Assembly: GCA_963930645.1 (NCBI GenBank)
Contig: OZ005652.1
Span: 352,866,602 to 352,930,601, forward strand
Direction: 5' to 3'
Length of the DNA: 64,000 bases
DNA from: Salticus scenicus
Lineage: Eukaryota > Arthropoda > Arachnida > Araneae > Salticidae
The notes under the pieces were generated by a model. It saw nothing but the letters and a program-made list of their open reading frames with translations, was not told where the DNA came from and searched no databases. This document shows, piece after piece, positions 11,083 through 22,533 of the stretch. Each line of letters opens with the position of its first letter. Position 1 is the first letter of the stretch. The position numbers and the translations under genes are program-made.

Positions 11083-11815
11083 TCTGGTGTGAAACAACCA
11101 CACGACTTCCATTACCCACTATTACACGTATTATATGCATTTTTGAAAGATAATGTGATCAGAAAGCATAAAAGTGACCTAAAGAGAAAATCGTTAGAGC
11201 CGTTTTTGGGATACCAACTTTTACAAAAAATCAATTATTGACAGGAAAACAATAATTACATACAAAAGGATATTTAAAAGTGAGTTAATAGGGCGAGTTT
11301 GAAAAAAAATCCGTACAACCGTTTTCAAAGGAACGCGCTTGCAAGACCTGAAATTGAGCTATTTTTACAGGACGCCTATCAATTTTTCTGAACTAACCAA
11401 CTATATCATTTGAAAGGACATCTAATAGAGTGTTTATATAGAAAATTTGTAGAAAATCGTTAGAGCCGTTGTTGAGATACGGACTTACGGTCCCACTTCC
11501 GGTTTCGGATGTCCCACTTCCGGTTTTTCAATTTTCACCAAAATTTGGAAATTTCATCTGTACACCAGACGTATTTCAATTCTAAAGTTTTGTAGCTCTA
11601 TCTTTATTAGTTTCTGAGCTAAAATAGCCAGAAGATTCTCCACATACACACACACACGCACACACACACGCACACATACACACTGACCAATTGCCAAAAA
11701 CCACTTTTTTGGACTCAGGGGACCTTAAAACGCGTAAATCAGGTGAAAACCCGATATCGAATTTTCAGACCGAATACAATATTTCCATTACCTACGGTAG
11801 TAGGGTAATGGAAGT
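11083..11815 (-). mobile_element. Hairpin-bounded non-coding element, family B copy 1
   Basis: Read on the minus strand, the element opens with a hairpin: TTCCATTACC (11804-11813, minus sense) pairs with GGTAATGGAA across a loop of about 11 bases. A (TG)n-like microsatellite follows (11643-11690), then two diverged internal repeats marked by AAAATCGTTAGAGCCGTT on the plus strand (about 11189 and 11454). The 3' end is a second GGTAATGGAAGT (minus sense, 11104-11115), then a small hairpin GTGTG...CACAC, then CCAGATTTTTT. No protein is encoded. The layout matches families A, C, D and F in this window although the sequences do not align. It fits the scheme of Helentron-associated (DINE-1-like) elements by architecture only. 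Confidence 0.75.
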
Positions 11816-12160
11816 AAAAAGCATTCAACAATAATTATATCGCGAGTATATTCAGGTATGCGAAAAATATATTGTCAAAACAAAATGGAAACATTACTAC
11901 ATGCCTTTGGAAAATAGTAATTTAAAAATTGTTATATTAAAAATGAGTAATTCCTTAAACTAATTATTCAGATTTTTAAACGAAAAAAATTTATTATTAT
12001 ATAGAATAATAAAAGAAAAATTTTTATATCCTGTAATAAAAAAAAATGTATTATTAGAGTATATAAAAAATAATTATTATTATCATTAAGTATAAATTAT
12101 TAATATCATTTTTGTTGTTGTTCTTATTAAATTTTATAATTTTTATTTGATAGATTAACG

Positions 12161-12169
<9 letters not shown>
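11816..12169. other. AT-rich spacer
   Basis: Only AT-rich sequence with no feature; it leads into a microsatellite. Confidence 0.5.

Positions 12170-12231
<62 letters not shown>
12170..12231. repeat. (CA)n(TA)n compound microsatellite
   Basis: A (CA) run of about 42 bases is followed by a (TA) run of about 20 bases, ending 9 bp before the first hairpin of the family F element. Confidence 0.97.
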
Positions 12232-12554
12232 TGCCTTTTTTAACACTTTCCAACGAGGTTGAAAATGTTTATGACTTCGGTTTGTCCGGCTGCCTGTCCG
12301 CGCTCCCGTAAATATTTACGGAATTTCTTCAAACAGATATATGTTATTCAAGTACACTATAGGTTATTCTCTATTGAAAACGGAATGAACATCTTTACTG
12401 GTTCATGTACAGGGACACCCGAAAAATTTCCACAGCATTGTGTTCTATGAGAGGCATTTCTATGAACCATAGTTGAATACCGCTACTTTACACAAATCTT
12501 AAGGAAATTGAAATATGTTATTCAAGTCCACTATTGGATGTTTCTCATTGAAAA

Positions 12555-14037
12555 TCTTATATCTTATATATATTATAAATGTGAATGTCCGTTTATTTGA
12601 CTGAGTTTCACGCTAAAACTGCTCGATGAGTTTCGATAAAATTTGTTATGGAGATAGCTTATACCCTAACTTAGAAAGTTGGCTGCCTTTTATTCCGAAA
12701 AAAAACTTTTTTTTGTTATTTTTATGCATAAAATAGCAATTTTGTAAGCTAATAATAGCAAAAAATTAGCCATTTAAATTTTAAGCATAATTTAATTGTT
12801 GCCAAAATTAAATTTAATTATCCATAATTTAATTGTTGTCGATTTTATTTTTTTTTTCCAACAGGAAAATAAATACATTTATCTAAACGTGAACAATAAA
12901 AAATAAAATAAATAAATAAATTATGCATCTCACAAAAATTGACGTCATTTTAAATTTAAAATTTCTTTTACAAAGTGCTAATATAGTTTACGATGCTAAT
13001 GTGTGTTGTACTAAAATCAGTTTTATTTATAGATCCTCTTGGGTGATTTTTTAAATTGTTGCGTTGAAGTACACCGAACATTTTTCGCCAAGAGGTTTAA
13101 TTTAGCAACAGCGATTTTAATCTAGGTAGTTCAAGAAAAATATAAAAGAGGTTTAATTTAGCAACAACGATTTTAATCTAGGTAGTTCAAGAAAAATGTA
13201 AAATTAATAAAGTTGTGTAGCACGATAGTGTTTATTTATTTTTTATATACCATTCACTACGCTAATTTAACATACAAATAAATGAGCTGCTGTGTGTGAC
13301 TGCACTTGCACGCTGTCGGGCAAAAATATTTGATTAATTCAAATTAATATTTAAATAACTAAATAAAGATATGTTTAATAGAAAGCATAGTCTTGGAGAC
13401 AAACTTGGCGAGTGGGCGACCAAATTTGGTGAAAAATGATAGTTTAGGGTTCCCGATGTTTCGAAGCTCTCCGACACACGGGAACGTAGACCTTGAGCTT
13501 ACCAAAGGATTTTCGATGGAGTCATCTCCAAGCCCCATCGCCAAAAGTTATAAGTAGGTGTGAGTTGATTTTTGCGAAAGAGTATGTAGTCACTGCGATC
13601 CAGAGTTATTCAGAGACCTATTCTGAGTCATTGCACTTTAGGGATTGAGCTCTAAGCAACTGGACATTTTTCGTGAGTGAGTGAAAATTTTTTGCTCTGG
13701 TGTAGTTGATGTTATTTGCTTTACTCCTGTGGAACAAGTGACTATTTTTTAGACTGTCCCAGAACATTCATCGAATAATGACTTATACTGTACGAGTAAC
13801 AGCTTCAACTGTTCCCAGAATATTCGAAGAATTAACACCAGCTATTGGACTATTTTCGAAAATATTTGTTTTAATAATAGTTTTTTTGTACAGATTCGAG
13901 AAGTTCAAAAAATGTTTGATATTGCCAAGGAGGTCCCATACTAAAGCTGTGACGAAAATAGTCGCCAATCGAAATATATTCAGTTACAAAGAAATCATTT
14001 AAATATAGTGTCCAGCGAAGCGGGCAAAGCCTGCTAG
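12555..14037 (+). mobile_element. Non-autonomous Helitron, dimer copy 1
   Basis: It begins with TC (12555) directly after an A and ends CTAG (14034-14037), with the 3' hairpin GCGGGC/GCCTGC next to the end (GCGAAGCGGGCAAAGCCTGC). These are the 5'-TC...CTRR-3' and subterminal hairpin of Helitrons. Copy 2 starts immediately. Removing both copies restores a family F unit with an A^T insertion site and no target duplication. An internal 56 bp direct duplication (13091-13146 and 13147-13202, GAGGTTTAATTTAGCAACA) is absent from copy 2. There is no Rep or helicase, so transposition needed a protein supplied by another element. Confidence 0.9.
13379..13560 (+). pseudogene. Possible captured gene fragment in the Helitron (copy 1; also at 14797-14978)
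   Basis: The plus strand reads KHSLGDKLGEWATKFGEK and then, after stops and frameshifts, PDVSKLSDTRERR. The first segment resembles the start of uncharacterised animal proteins of the form S-L-x-x-K-L-x-x-W-A-x-x-F. Helitrons often capture such fragments. The opposite strand has a 61-residue open frame over the same bases (13359-13544), but it is identical in both Helitron copies simply because they are duplicates. Which strand, if either, was coding cannot be decided from this sequence. Confidence 0.25.
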
Positions 14038-15453
14038 TATATTATAAATGTGAATGTCCGTTTATTTGACTGAGTTTCACGCTAAAACTGCTCGATGGAT
14101 TTCGATAAAATTTGTTATGGAGATAGCTTATACCCTAACTTAGAAAGTTGGCTGCCTTTTATTCCGAAAAAAAAACTTCTTTTTGTTATTTTTATGCATA
14201 AAATAGCATTTTTGTAAGCTAATAATAGCAAAAAATTAGCCATTTAAATTTTAACCATAATTCAATTGTTGCCAAAATTAAATTTAACTATCCATAATTT
14301 AATTGTTGTCGAGTTTATTTTTTTTTCCAACAGGAAAATAAATACATTTATCTAAACGTGAACAATAAAAAATAAAATAAATAAATTATGCATCTCACAA
14401 AAATTGACGTCATTTTAAATTAAAAATTTCTTTTACAAAGTGCTAATATAGTTTACGTTGCTAATGCGTGTTGTACTAAAATCAGTTTTATTTATAGATC
14501 CTCCTGGGTGATTTTTTAAATTGTTGCGTTGAAGTACACGGAACATTTTTCGCCAAGAGGTTTAATTTAGCAACAGCGATTTTAATCTAGGTAGTTCAAG
14601 AAAAGTGTAAAATTAATAAAGTTGTGTAGCACGATAATGTTTAGTTATTTATTTATTTTTTTATATACCATTCACTACGCTAATTTAACATACAAATAAA
14701 TGAGCTGCTGTGTGTGACTGCACTTGCACGCTGTCGGGCAGAAATATTTGATTAATTCAAATTAATACTTAAATAACTAAATAAAGATATGTTTAATAGA
14801 AAGCATAGTCTTAGAGACAAACTTGGCGAGTGGGCGACCAAATTTGGTGAAAAATGATAGTTTAGGGTTCCCGATGTTTCGAAGCTCTCCGACACACGGG
14901 AACGTAGACCTTGAGCTTACCAAGGGATTCTCGATGGAGTCATCTCCAAGCCCCATCGCCAAAAGTTATAAGTAGGTGTGAGTTGATTTTTGCGAAAGAG
15001 TATGTAGTCACTGCGATCCAGAGTTATTCAGAGACCTATTCTGAGTCATTGCGCTTTAGGGATTGATCTCTAAGCAACTGGACATTTTTCATGAGTGAGT
15101 GAAAATTTTTGCTCTGGTGTAGTTGATGTTATTTGCTTTACTCCTGTGGAACAAGTGACTATTTTTTAGACTGTCCCAGAACATTCATCGAATAATGACT
15201 TATACTGTACGAGTAACAGCATGAACTGTTTCCAGAATATTCGAAGAATTAACACCAGCTATTGGACTATTTTCGAAAATATTTGTTTTAATAATAGTTT
15301 TTTTGTACAGATTCGAGAAGTTCAAAAAATGTTTGATATTGCCAAGGAGGTCCCATACTAAAGCTGTGACGAAATATTCGCCAATCAAAATATATTCAGT
15401 TACAAAGAAATCATTTAAATATAGTGTCCAGCGAAGCGGGCAAAGCCTGCTAG
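14038..15453 (+). mobile_element. Non-autonomous Helitron, dimer copy 2
   Basis: Head-to-tail second copy, starting TATATTATAAATGTGAATG, so it lacks the first 14 bases of copy 1 (the TC terminus). It ends at CTAG 15450-15453 followed by T. The two copies are near identical by eye apart from scattered substitutions and the 56 bp duplication. Their lengths are 1469 (from the matching point at 12569) and 1416 bp. Confidence 0.9.
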
Positions 15454-16988
15454 TAGAGTATATACCATCACTTGTTTGTATACAGGAATACTCGAAATTA
15501 TTCCTAAGCACTGTGTTCTATGAGAGCTATTTCTATAAACCAAATTTGAAGGACTGTACTTTCCCAAATCTTAATAAAATTAAAATATATCATTCATATG
15601 CACAAAAGAATGCTTTCCATAGAATACAGTATGATTAGCATTAGATTTACAAGGCCACACAAAAATATTCATTTACATTAATGGTGTTATTAGAAATTGG
15701 CTTGAATTACATTTTAGTTTATATTAATATTTTTTGTCATTTTCTAAATGTTTATAACACTTTCCAATAAGATTTAAAAGTGTTAATGACTGCGGTTTGT
15801 CTGTCTGTTTATCCGCAGTTTAACTTACGTAATTATTCATGGAAAATTTTAAAACTGATATGTGAATTTCAAGTTTACTATCGATTGTTTCCTATTGAAA
15901 ATGGTGTGAATATCTCTTCTGACTTGTGTACAGGGACACCCAAAATATTCCAAAGCATTGTGTTTTTATGAACTATATTTTAATTCCTTTAGTTTACCAA
16001 ATTTCAATTAAATTGAAATATGTTGTTCAAGTTCACTATCGAATGTTTGCTATAGAAAATAGAGTAAATACCACTCCTGGTTTGTGTACAGAGTCACCCA
16101 AAAAATTCCAAAGCATTCGTCCTAAGAGAGGTATTTCTATAAACCAAATTTTAATAACTTTACTTCAAACAGATCTTAATAAAGTTGAAATATGTTATTC
16201 ATATGCACAAAAGATTGCTTTCTACGGAATGCAGTATGATTAGCATTAGATTTACAGGGATTAACATTAGATTTACACAAACATATTCAGATACACCGAA
16301 GGCTTTTATTGCAAATTTCCTGAAACTCCATTTTCGTTTACATTTAACGATATAACATTTTTTAAGTGGAAATATGTTTTCAATTTATGTATCTATCTGT
16401 ACGTCTGTCCATCGGTCTCTCTATCCATCTGCCCGCCCAGCATCCGTAAATATTTTCAACATTTTTGCAAAATTATATATATTATTCAAATTCACTATCG
16501 AATGTCCCCTATTTTAAATTACATTTATATGCCCTGTGCATCAAACTTGTGTACAGGAGCGAAAAAAAAAAAAAAAAAACATAACAAAGCATTTTAGGAC
16601 AGACATTTTTCTAAATTATATTTAAAGAACTTTCTATTGTTAAAATCATAAAGAAATTGACATTGATTTTTAATATGCTAAATAATATTTTGCATAGTAT
16701 ATTATTTTGTTATCCTTCAGATTTACAGGTCTACACTAAAATATTCAGATACATTATGGACTACAATAAGAATATAAGGGCTACGTTTTCTTTAATGGTA
16801 AGCATTTTTAATACTTCCTAACAATGTTTAAGAATGATTAGGAATTTAATCTGTATGCTTTTCACAACTACTGTCTGTCCGTAGTGTGATTACGTAGGCA
16901 AAGAGTATCTAAAGTTATACAATACAACAATTAAGTACATTTAGAAAGTGTTAATAATCATTGAGTACCACATGATTTTGCATTCTTG

Positions 16989-17689
16989 TTTTTTTTTTTT
17001 TTTTTTTTTTTTTTTAAGTAATAAAAAAATAATAATAAAATTTATGCCTGAAGGAATCTTTATTCTTATTATTATTTCAAGTATTGAATGTACAAAGTTT
17101 CCTTTAAATTCATTTTGAAATGTTAAAAATTTTATTGGGATCAAATTTCTCTGTTTTACAGTGAGTAGCTAGAGTTTAAAAGGGATTGTGATCAATTTAG
17201 CGGGCCTTTTAGCGGGCTATTTAGATAAATAGCTCGCAAATACATTTGAATTTTCGCTCCATTATAAAGAGTGTATGAATTAACATCAAAGTTTATTCAG
17301 TAATAAATAAAAATTACGCAGTACCAAAATATTAAATATATACAGTTTATATTAACATGATTTTTAATGAAAGAAAATTTAGCTATTTTTATTTATTTTT
17401 ATGCCTAAAATTTACAATAACAAAATAGTAATAATATTTTTTTTCACTATAGGAATAATGTAATCAGATTTTTATGTAGTAATAAATTAATTGTATATAG
17501 TACTAAACGTTATTTTGCACAAGGGGTTATCAATTTGCAGGTTAGGAAAAACAAGAATTATAATTATAATTAAACATAATTCGGCTATTTACTGATACCT
17601 TCAAATTAGAATCCGTTCTTACTACAGTATAAAACTACGTAAAAGAAAAATAATTAAGAGTTTCGTTCGATGTCAGGTTTTTTTTTTTT
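16989..17689. other. AT-rich spacer starting with a 27-base T run
   Basis: The T run (16989-17015) follows the 3' hairpin of the family F element and may be part of its terminus. The remainder has no gene or paired repeat. Confidence 0.5.
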
Positions 17690-17908
17690 ACTTCCTTATA
17701 CAAAGTATAAGGAAGTATAGTAATCCCGATTTGCGAAATGGATTTTGCATTTCACATTGCTCGAAAACGAATGATCGCTGAATGTTGCCAATTTATACGT
17801 GTGACTGTCATGATGTCTAGTTGTACATCTGCAAGTGTCGTCTTAACACGAGCTCTCGTTTTAGAGATATAAGAGACTTTACACGATTTTTCGTGACGTC
17901 TGTATGTA

Positions 17909-17942
<34 letters not shown>

Positions 17943-18881
17943 TATGTCGCATAACCCAAAAACGGTTGGACGTAGAAAGTTGCGAATTGGTACATATGTT
18001 TGTTATAACATCTAGTTGTGCACCTCCCATTTTGGACTTTGTATGATTTTCCGTTTTGGAGATATTTAGGAAAATTAGGTTCATAATGGCCAAAATGTAT
18101 CAAAAAACGGTAATAACTCAAAAACGGATTGGACAAATCTTGCAATTTAACTAACTTCTCGACTAGCTAGAGATTTAAAACTTTCAGAAGAGTTCAGAAT
18201 GCAACAACAATGCTTTTTTTTAATACTTTTAGTCAACTGTTTCTAATGCCTGCTGTCTTCAGCAGCGTTTATGTGATTCAACAGAAAATTTATTTAACTA
18301 ACTTCTCGACTAGCTAGACATTTGGATCTTTCAGACTAGATCAGAACACGGTGAAAATGCATTTTGTTAATACTTTTAGCCAACTGTTTAGGGTCCCTGC
18401 TGTCTTCGGCAGCGTTACCAGTGCAAATATTGCAATCGATTTTTAACTAACTTCCCGACTAGCTAGACATTTAAAACTTCCGGAAAAACTTCCGGTGACA
18501 ATGCATTTTTAAATATTTTTAGCCAATTGTTTTAGGTCACTGCTGACTTCGACAGCGTTTATATGGTTCAACAGAAAATTTATTTAACTAACTTCCCGAC
18601 TAGCTAGACATTTGAAACTTTCAGAATAGCTCAGAATACGGTGAAACTGCATCTTTAAAAATTTTTTAGTCAATTTTTTCGGGTCCTTGCTGCCTTCGTC
18701 AGCGTTACCAGTACAAATCTTGCATCGGTTTTTAACTAACTTTCAGAAAAGCTCAGAACACGGTGATAATTCATTTTTTTAAATATTTTTAGCCAACTGT
18801 TTCGGGTCCAATGTCAATATTTTTTAACATTATGTATATTTCTAACAGTGTATAAGGAAGTCATGTGGTGCCCACATCAGA
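17690..18881 (+). mobile_element. Hairpin-bounded non-coding element, family A
   Basis: The 5' end is a perfect 12 bp hairpin, ACTTCCTTATAC (17690-17701) with GTATAAGGAAGT (17705-17716). A (TG)n(AG)n microsatellite follows (17906-17941), then the motif CGCATAACCCAAAAACGG. Four full units and one partial unit of the 145 bp satellite follow, with CTTCCCGACTAGCTAGACA-type markers at about 18149, 18303, 18450 and 18592. The 3' end repeats the hairpin strand exactly, GTATAAGGAAGT (18850-18861), then a small hairpin ATGTGG/CCACAT (18863-18877), then CAGA and T9. No protein is encoded. Sequences with this 5' hairpin recur in other arthropod genomes by recollection. It is the cleanest example of the architecture described under findings. 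Confidence 0.85.
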
Positions 18882-19534
18882 TTTTTTTTTTCTTTTTAAG
18901 CTTGTTTATTTTTCTGAAGTAGTTCTTTATGCACATGTGTTCTGTCTGTCCAGATTGGTGGTTTCAATCAGTACTGTAATTCTGAATAGAACTGAATGTT
19001 TTACTTTTTTCATTGTTCGTTGCCTTTTAACATTTTTGGTTTGGGGATCACCTTCAAAGACCATACTTTACTTTCTTAATGTGCTTGAACGTCAAAGAAC
19101 GGTGTGCATGTTTACCAACAGTTTAAATTTTAATGCATCAGTTATAATTTTAGAAATAAGGCGATATCCGCTCTCATTAAGTATTTTATTTTATTTATTT
19201 ATTTATTTATTTATTAACATATTCTGGCACACTCTCCTTTTTGATGTTCTGGCAAAATAAGACGAAACCAACGATAAACTAATTTTGTATATGCTGTACT
19301 TTATGTATAGATGTGGATCCAAAATTAAAAATATTTCTTTACCAATTGGTAAGAGCACCAAATATCATCGAACACTATATTTCGTTTAACTCACACATTT
19401 TACGAGACTGCAGCAGACAAACAACTTTTCCTGTATGTTCTCCATTTTGAAAGAACTTCAACCTCTATGAAATTCTGCAAATCATCTATATACAGTAACG
19501 CGAGTTTGAGCTTCGTTCCCATACGTCAATTGTA
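18882..19534. other. AT-rich DNA without a supported gene
   Basis: A 131-codon open frame (18865-19260, plus) begins inside the terminal hairpin and T run of the family A element and is dominated by Phe, Leu and Ile from T-rich DNA, so I do not call it a gene. GTTTGAGCTTCGTTCCCAT (19503-19521) is a short direct repeat of 19698-19716 inside the foldback. Confidence 0.55.
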
Positions 19535-20367
19535 GCAAACTCATAATTAAGACAATGTGTCAAGAAAGATACTCTCTAAAATTAAAGGAACAATATTAGT
19601 TAATTTTTCCAAATTTTATAAACAAAATTTTAATGGATTTAACAATGTTAACTATACACACATATATAGATTCACACATACACACTCTCTCTCTCTCGTT
19701 TGAGCTTCGTTCCCATGTGTCATTTGTAGATGCTGAAGCTTCTTCTTGATTTAATCGCACTTTAAAATCATTAAAAATCATAGCGATATAATACTCTTGT
19801 ATCAACCCCCGTTTCACTTCATTCAAACTTTATTCTACGAAAACTAAATTGCAATTGTTTCTTTAAATTTTCATGCACAGCCATGAAAGTTAAAAATTTA
19901 CATATTTAACGAATATTTATATTAGCAAATAGCACCTATCGTCTGCGACTCTCTCTCGTAAATTAATCTCTCCCCTAATTTATAAGGTCTGTTTTATGGC
20001 CGTGCATGAAAATTTAAATAAACAATTGCAATTTAGCTTTCGTAGAATAAAGTTTTAATGAAATAAAATGGGGGTTGATACAAGAGTATTATATCGCTAT
20101 GATTTTCAATGATTTTAAAGTGCAATTAAATCAAGAAGAATCTTCAACATCTACAATTGACACATGGGAACGAAGCTCAAACGAGAGAGAGAGTGTGTAT
20201 ATGTGAATCTATATATGTGTGTATAGTTAACATTGCTAAAAAGTTACTATAAGATTATAATTAATCCATTAAAATTTTGCTTATAAAATTTGGAAAAATT
20301 AACTAATATTGTTCCTTTAATTTTGGAGAGTATCTTTCTTGATACATTGTCTTAATTATGAGTTTGC
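19535..20367. mobile_element. Foldback element with about 350-370 bp arms
   Basis: The left arm (19535-19885) and right arm (19996-20367) are inverse copies around a spacer of about 110 bp. The outer ends are GCAAACTCATAATTAAGACA and its inverse ending at 20367. Internal landmarks such as GAGCTTCGTTCCCATGTGTC, TATAATACTCTTGTATCAAC and TTTCATGCAC pair in order. The arms differ by scattered substitutions and short indels. No obvious target duplication was seen. There is no protein; the open frames in it are incidental. A transcript would form a long double-stranded stem. Confidence 0.9.
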
Positions 20368-20393
20368 ATCGGATATAAAAAAAATCCTCTACT

Positions 20394-20870
20394 CCACCAT
20401 TATCTGAATACCTTAGGTAATGGAAGTATTGTATTTGGTAAGTAATGTCGATATTAACTTTTCTCCTGATTTCCACTTTTTAAGTTTTTCCAAATCCAAA
20501 AAGTTAATTTTTGGTAATTTGTTAGTGAGTATGTGTAATATATGAATGTATATACGTGTGTATGTGTGAAATATTCTGATTATCATGTCGCCAAAACTAA
20601 TAACTATAAAACGAAGAAACTTCGAAATTAAGACACGTCTAGTGCACAGATGATTTTTCCAACTTTTGGTGCCAATTGAAAAATTGGAAGGTCTGTAGGT
20701 CCAAAGGTCTGTATTTCAAAACAGCTCGAATGATTTTCTTCAAAGTTGCTATAGAAACGATTTTAGATGTCCTTTCTTATGTATTAATTAGTTAGTTCAA
20801 GAAAATTGATAAGTGTCCTGTATAAATAGGTCAATTTTAGGTCTTGCAAGAGTAAATAAATTAAAATTTT
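20394..20870 (+). mobile_element. Hairpin-bounded element, family B copy 2 (3' truncated)
   Basis: Plus-strand copy of the element at 11083-11815. It opens with the diverged 5' hairpin CCATTATCT / AGGTAATGG (20398-20423), then GAAGTATTGTATTTGG, a TGTG-rich segment (20525-20570), and matches up to GGTCTTGCAAGAG (about 20850). The 3' hairpin is missing, so the copy is truncated. Confidence 0.75.
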
Positions 20871-22102
20871 TGTGTACCTTTCGACTAGTTCTTTATTTAA
20901 GAAACAGGTTAGAAGTTATATTGCTATTTAATAGTTAAATTAAAAAGAAAAGAAGTATTAAGAAAAGGGACGCAATATACTTCTCCGTTCATAAAAAGAA
21001 ATATTTTGACTTCTAGCAATTTCGTAAGTGATTTGTTAACTTCTCTTTTCATACAGTCAACATTTCATTTTTATGGCAGAATACTGAAAAAGATACTCAA
21101 TGAATTAGATAAAAAAAAAAAAAAAGGAACATGTTACATTGGTTTATACCTTCCTATTAAAGAATATTTTAAACATCAGTCGTATTGAAATTTATTCTTA
21201 TACATTTTGTAAGAACGGGTTCTAATTGAAAGCGTCAGCAAGTAACGAAGTTAAAATTTTGTTCGTGTCTTTTTTAACATCCATAGAGATAAATCATAGT
21301 GCTTATTTAAAACGCGGAATTAGGAACTTTCGTAGGTATTTCTCACTCTTATTAGTACTTCCGAAAAATAAAAAATAAAAAAATAAAAAAATAAAAAAAT
21401 AAATAAAATAAAATGATTTCAGGTATTTAAAGTAACACTTATATTTCTAACAATCGATGTCACAAAATGTCAAGAAATTATGCCTATACTGTCGTTTATA
21501 CAAGAAATTAATATACGCTTTTGTGAAATTCATTCGATCACAAGAGCAAGGTTAAGTTAACAATTAAATTCTGTTAATAAATAAAATATATTTGTTCAGG
21601 GAAGAAGCTATATCTGATTTAGAAGGAATTAAAACATGGTATACATATAAAAATTTATTACCCTTTTCAATATTCAATAGACTAAAATATTGTTTCGTAA
21701 AAAAATTCGAATTTTTAGAAAATGCCTGTGTCTGTGTTGCAGAATTTTGTGGCAACGGTATCTCAAGAATCCCTGCTCATAATGTCATACAAATTGTATA
21801 TATTTGCACCTTGGCATAAATTATTGCCTATCAACTTTTAGTGAAAATCGCCCAACAGGTGGCGTTGCCATTCCTTTCTAACCAAATTTTTAATATGGTA
21901 GTTTTTGATGAAATTTCGTATAAATACACACAATAATAATTATTTTTAACCAAGAATTATAGTCAACTATGGAAATATTTTATATATGTAGAGCATCACT
22001 CTCCACTCCTCGAGAAGGGAGTTCTGTCTAGAGGGGTACATTGTCACTATAGTTACTTCAAAAGAACTCATCAAGACTTTTAAAACGTATGACTGAAACT
22101 TC
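20871..22102. other. AT-rich DNA without genes
   Basis: It holds an (A5-7T)n simple repeat near 21365-21410. A 75-codon frame at 21592-21819 overlaps a 63-codon frame on the other strand and has no recognisable motif. Nothing else could be supported. Confidence 0.5.
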
Positions 22103-22306
22103 GATCTGTAATAATTTAAAATGAAGTTATCAATTTTCTTTTTCATAAAAGGAAGGGAACCCTCACAAAAAACCGCATATTTAAGATTTCATTTGTAGAG
22201 CATTGATCTGTAATAATTTAAAATAAAGTTATCAGTATTCTTTTTCATAAAAGGAAGGAAACCGTCACAAAAAACCGCATATTTAAGATGTCATTTGTAG
22301 AGCATT
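22103..22306. repeat. 102 bp tandem duplication
   Basis: GATCTGTAATAATTTAAAAT starts at 22103 and again, with one change, at 22205; both units end TTTGTAGAGCATT. There are few differences between them, so it is a fairly recent duplication. Function unknown. Confidence 0.92.
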
Positions 22307-22451
22307 AAGTTAATCATCTCTCAATATTTAATGTTGTGTTTCTCTGGGCTGAAAATCGTCCACATTCATCATGGAAAATATAGAAAAGAATAGTTGTTAA
22401 ATCCCCTCCATAGAGGCTGGAAATTGTGATGGCGTGTCTCCGGACTATCCT

Positions 22452-22533
22452 TGGGGGGGGGGGGGTCTCATACCGTCTCATATTATCCACTGCGCAATAC
22501 TAGTGCAATGTTAAACCCAACCAACCAACCGTC
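22452..22533 (-). repeat. Terminal fragment of the TTTAACGTCGCACTAGTGC family with a G run
   Basis: A run of 13 G (22453-22465) precedes CACTGCGCAATACTAGTGCA and AACCCAACCAACCAACC, the inverse terminus seen at 6216-6274. Confidence 0.6.

Larger units (their letters stand above)
12240..16985 (+). mobile_element. Hairpin-bounded non-coding element, family F copy 1, split by a Helitron dimer
   Basis: The 5' hairpin is AACACTTTCCAAC / GTTGAAAATGTT (12242-12270), followed by GACTTCGGTTTGTCCGGCTG and CTG/TCTG-rich sequence. Internal units of about 180 bp carry TTATTCAAGT.CACTAT, GTACAGGGACACCC and GCATTGTGTTCTATGAGAG. The Helitron dimer occupies 12555-15453, and the interrupted unit resumes at 15454 in register with family F units elsewhere (GAAAAT | GGAGTAAATACC). 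A new 5' motif begins near 15750, a second block type near 16360 and a third near 16800. The 3' end repeats GAAAGTGTTAATAATCA (about 16946), then AATCAT...ATGATT hairpin, then a 27-base T run. No protein is encoded. Two related copies lie at 42283-46303. Confidence 0.75.

Noticed and set aside
13359..13544. 61-residue minus-strand frame repeated at 14777-14962, which looked like a conserved small gene
   Set aside because: The repeat is explained by the Helitron dimer, so identity is due to duplication and not to selection.
18865..19260. 131-codon open frame, the longest in the window
   Set aside because: It starts inside the terminal hairpin and T run of a mobile element, is made of Phe, Leu, Ile and Tyr from T-rich DNA, includes an (ATTT)n simple repeat, and has no recognisable domain.
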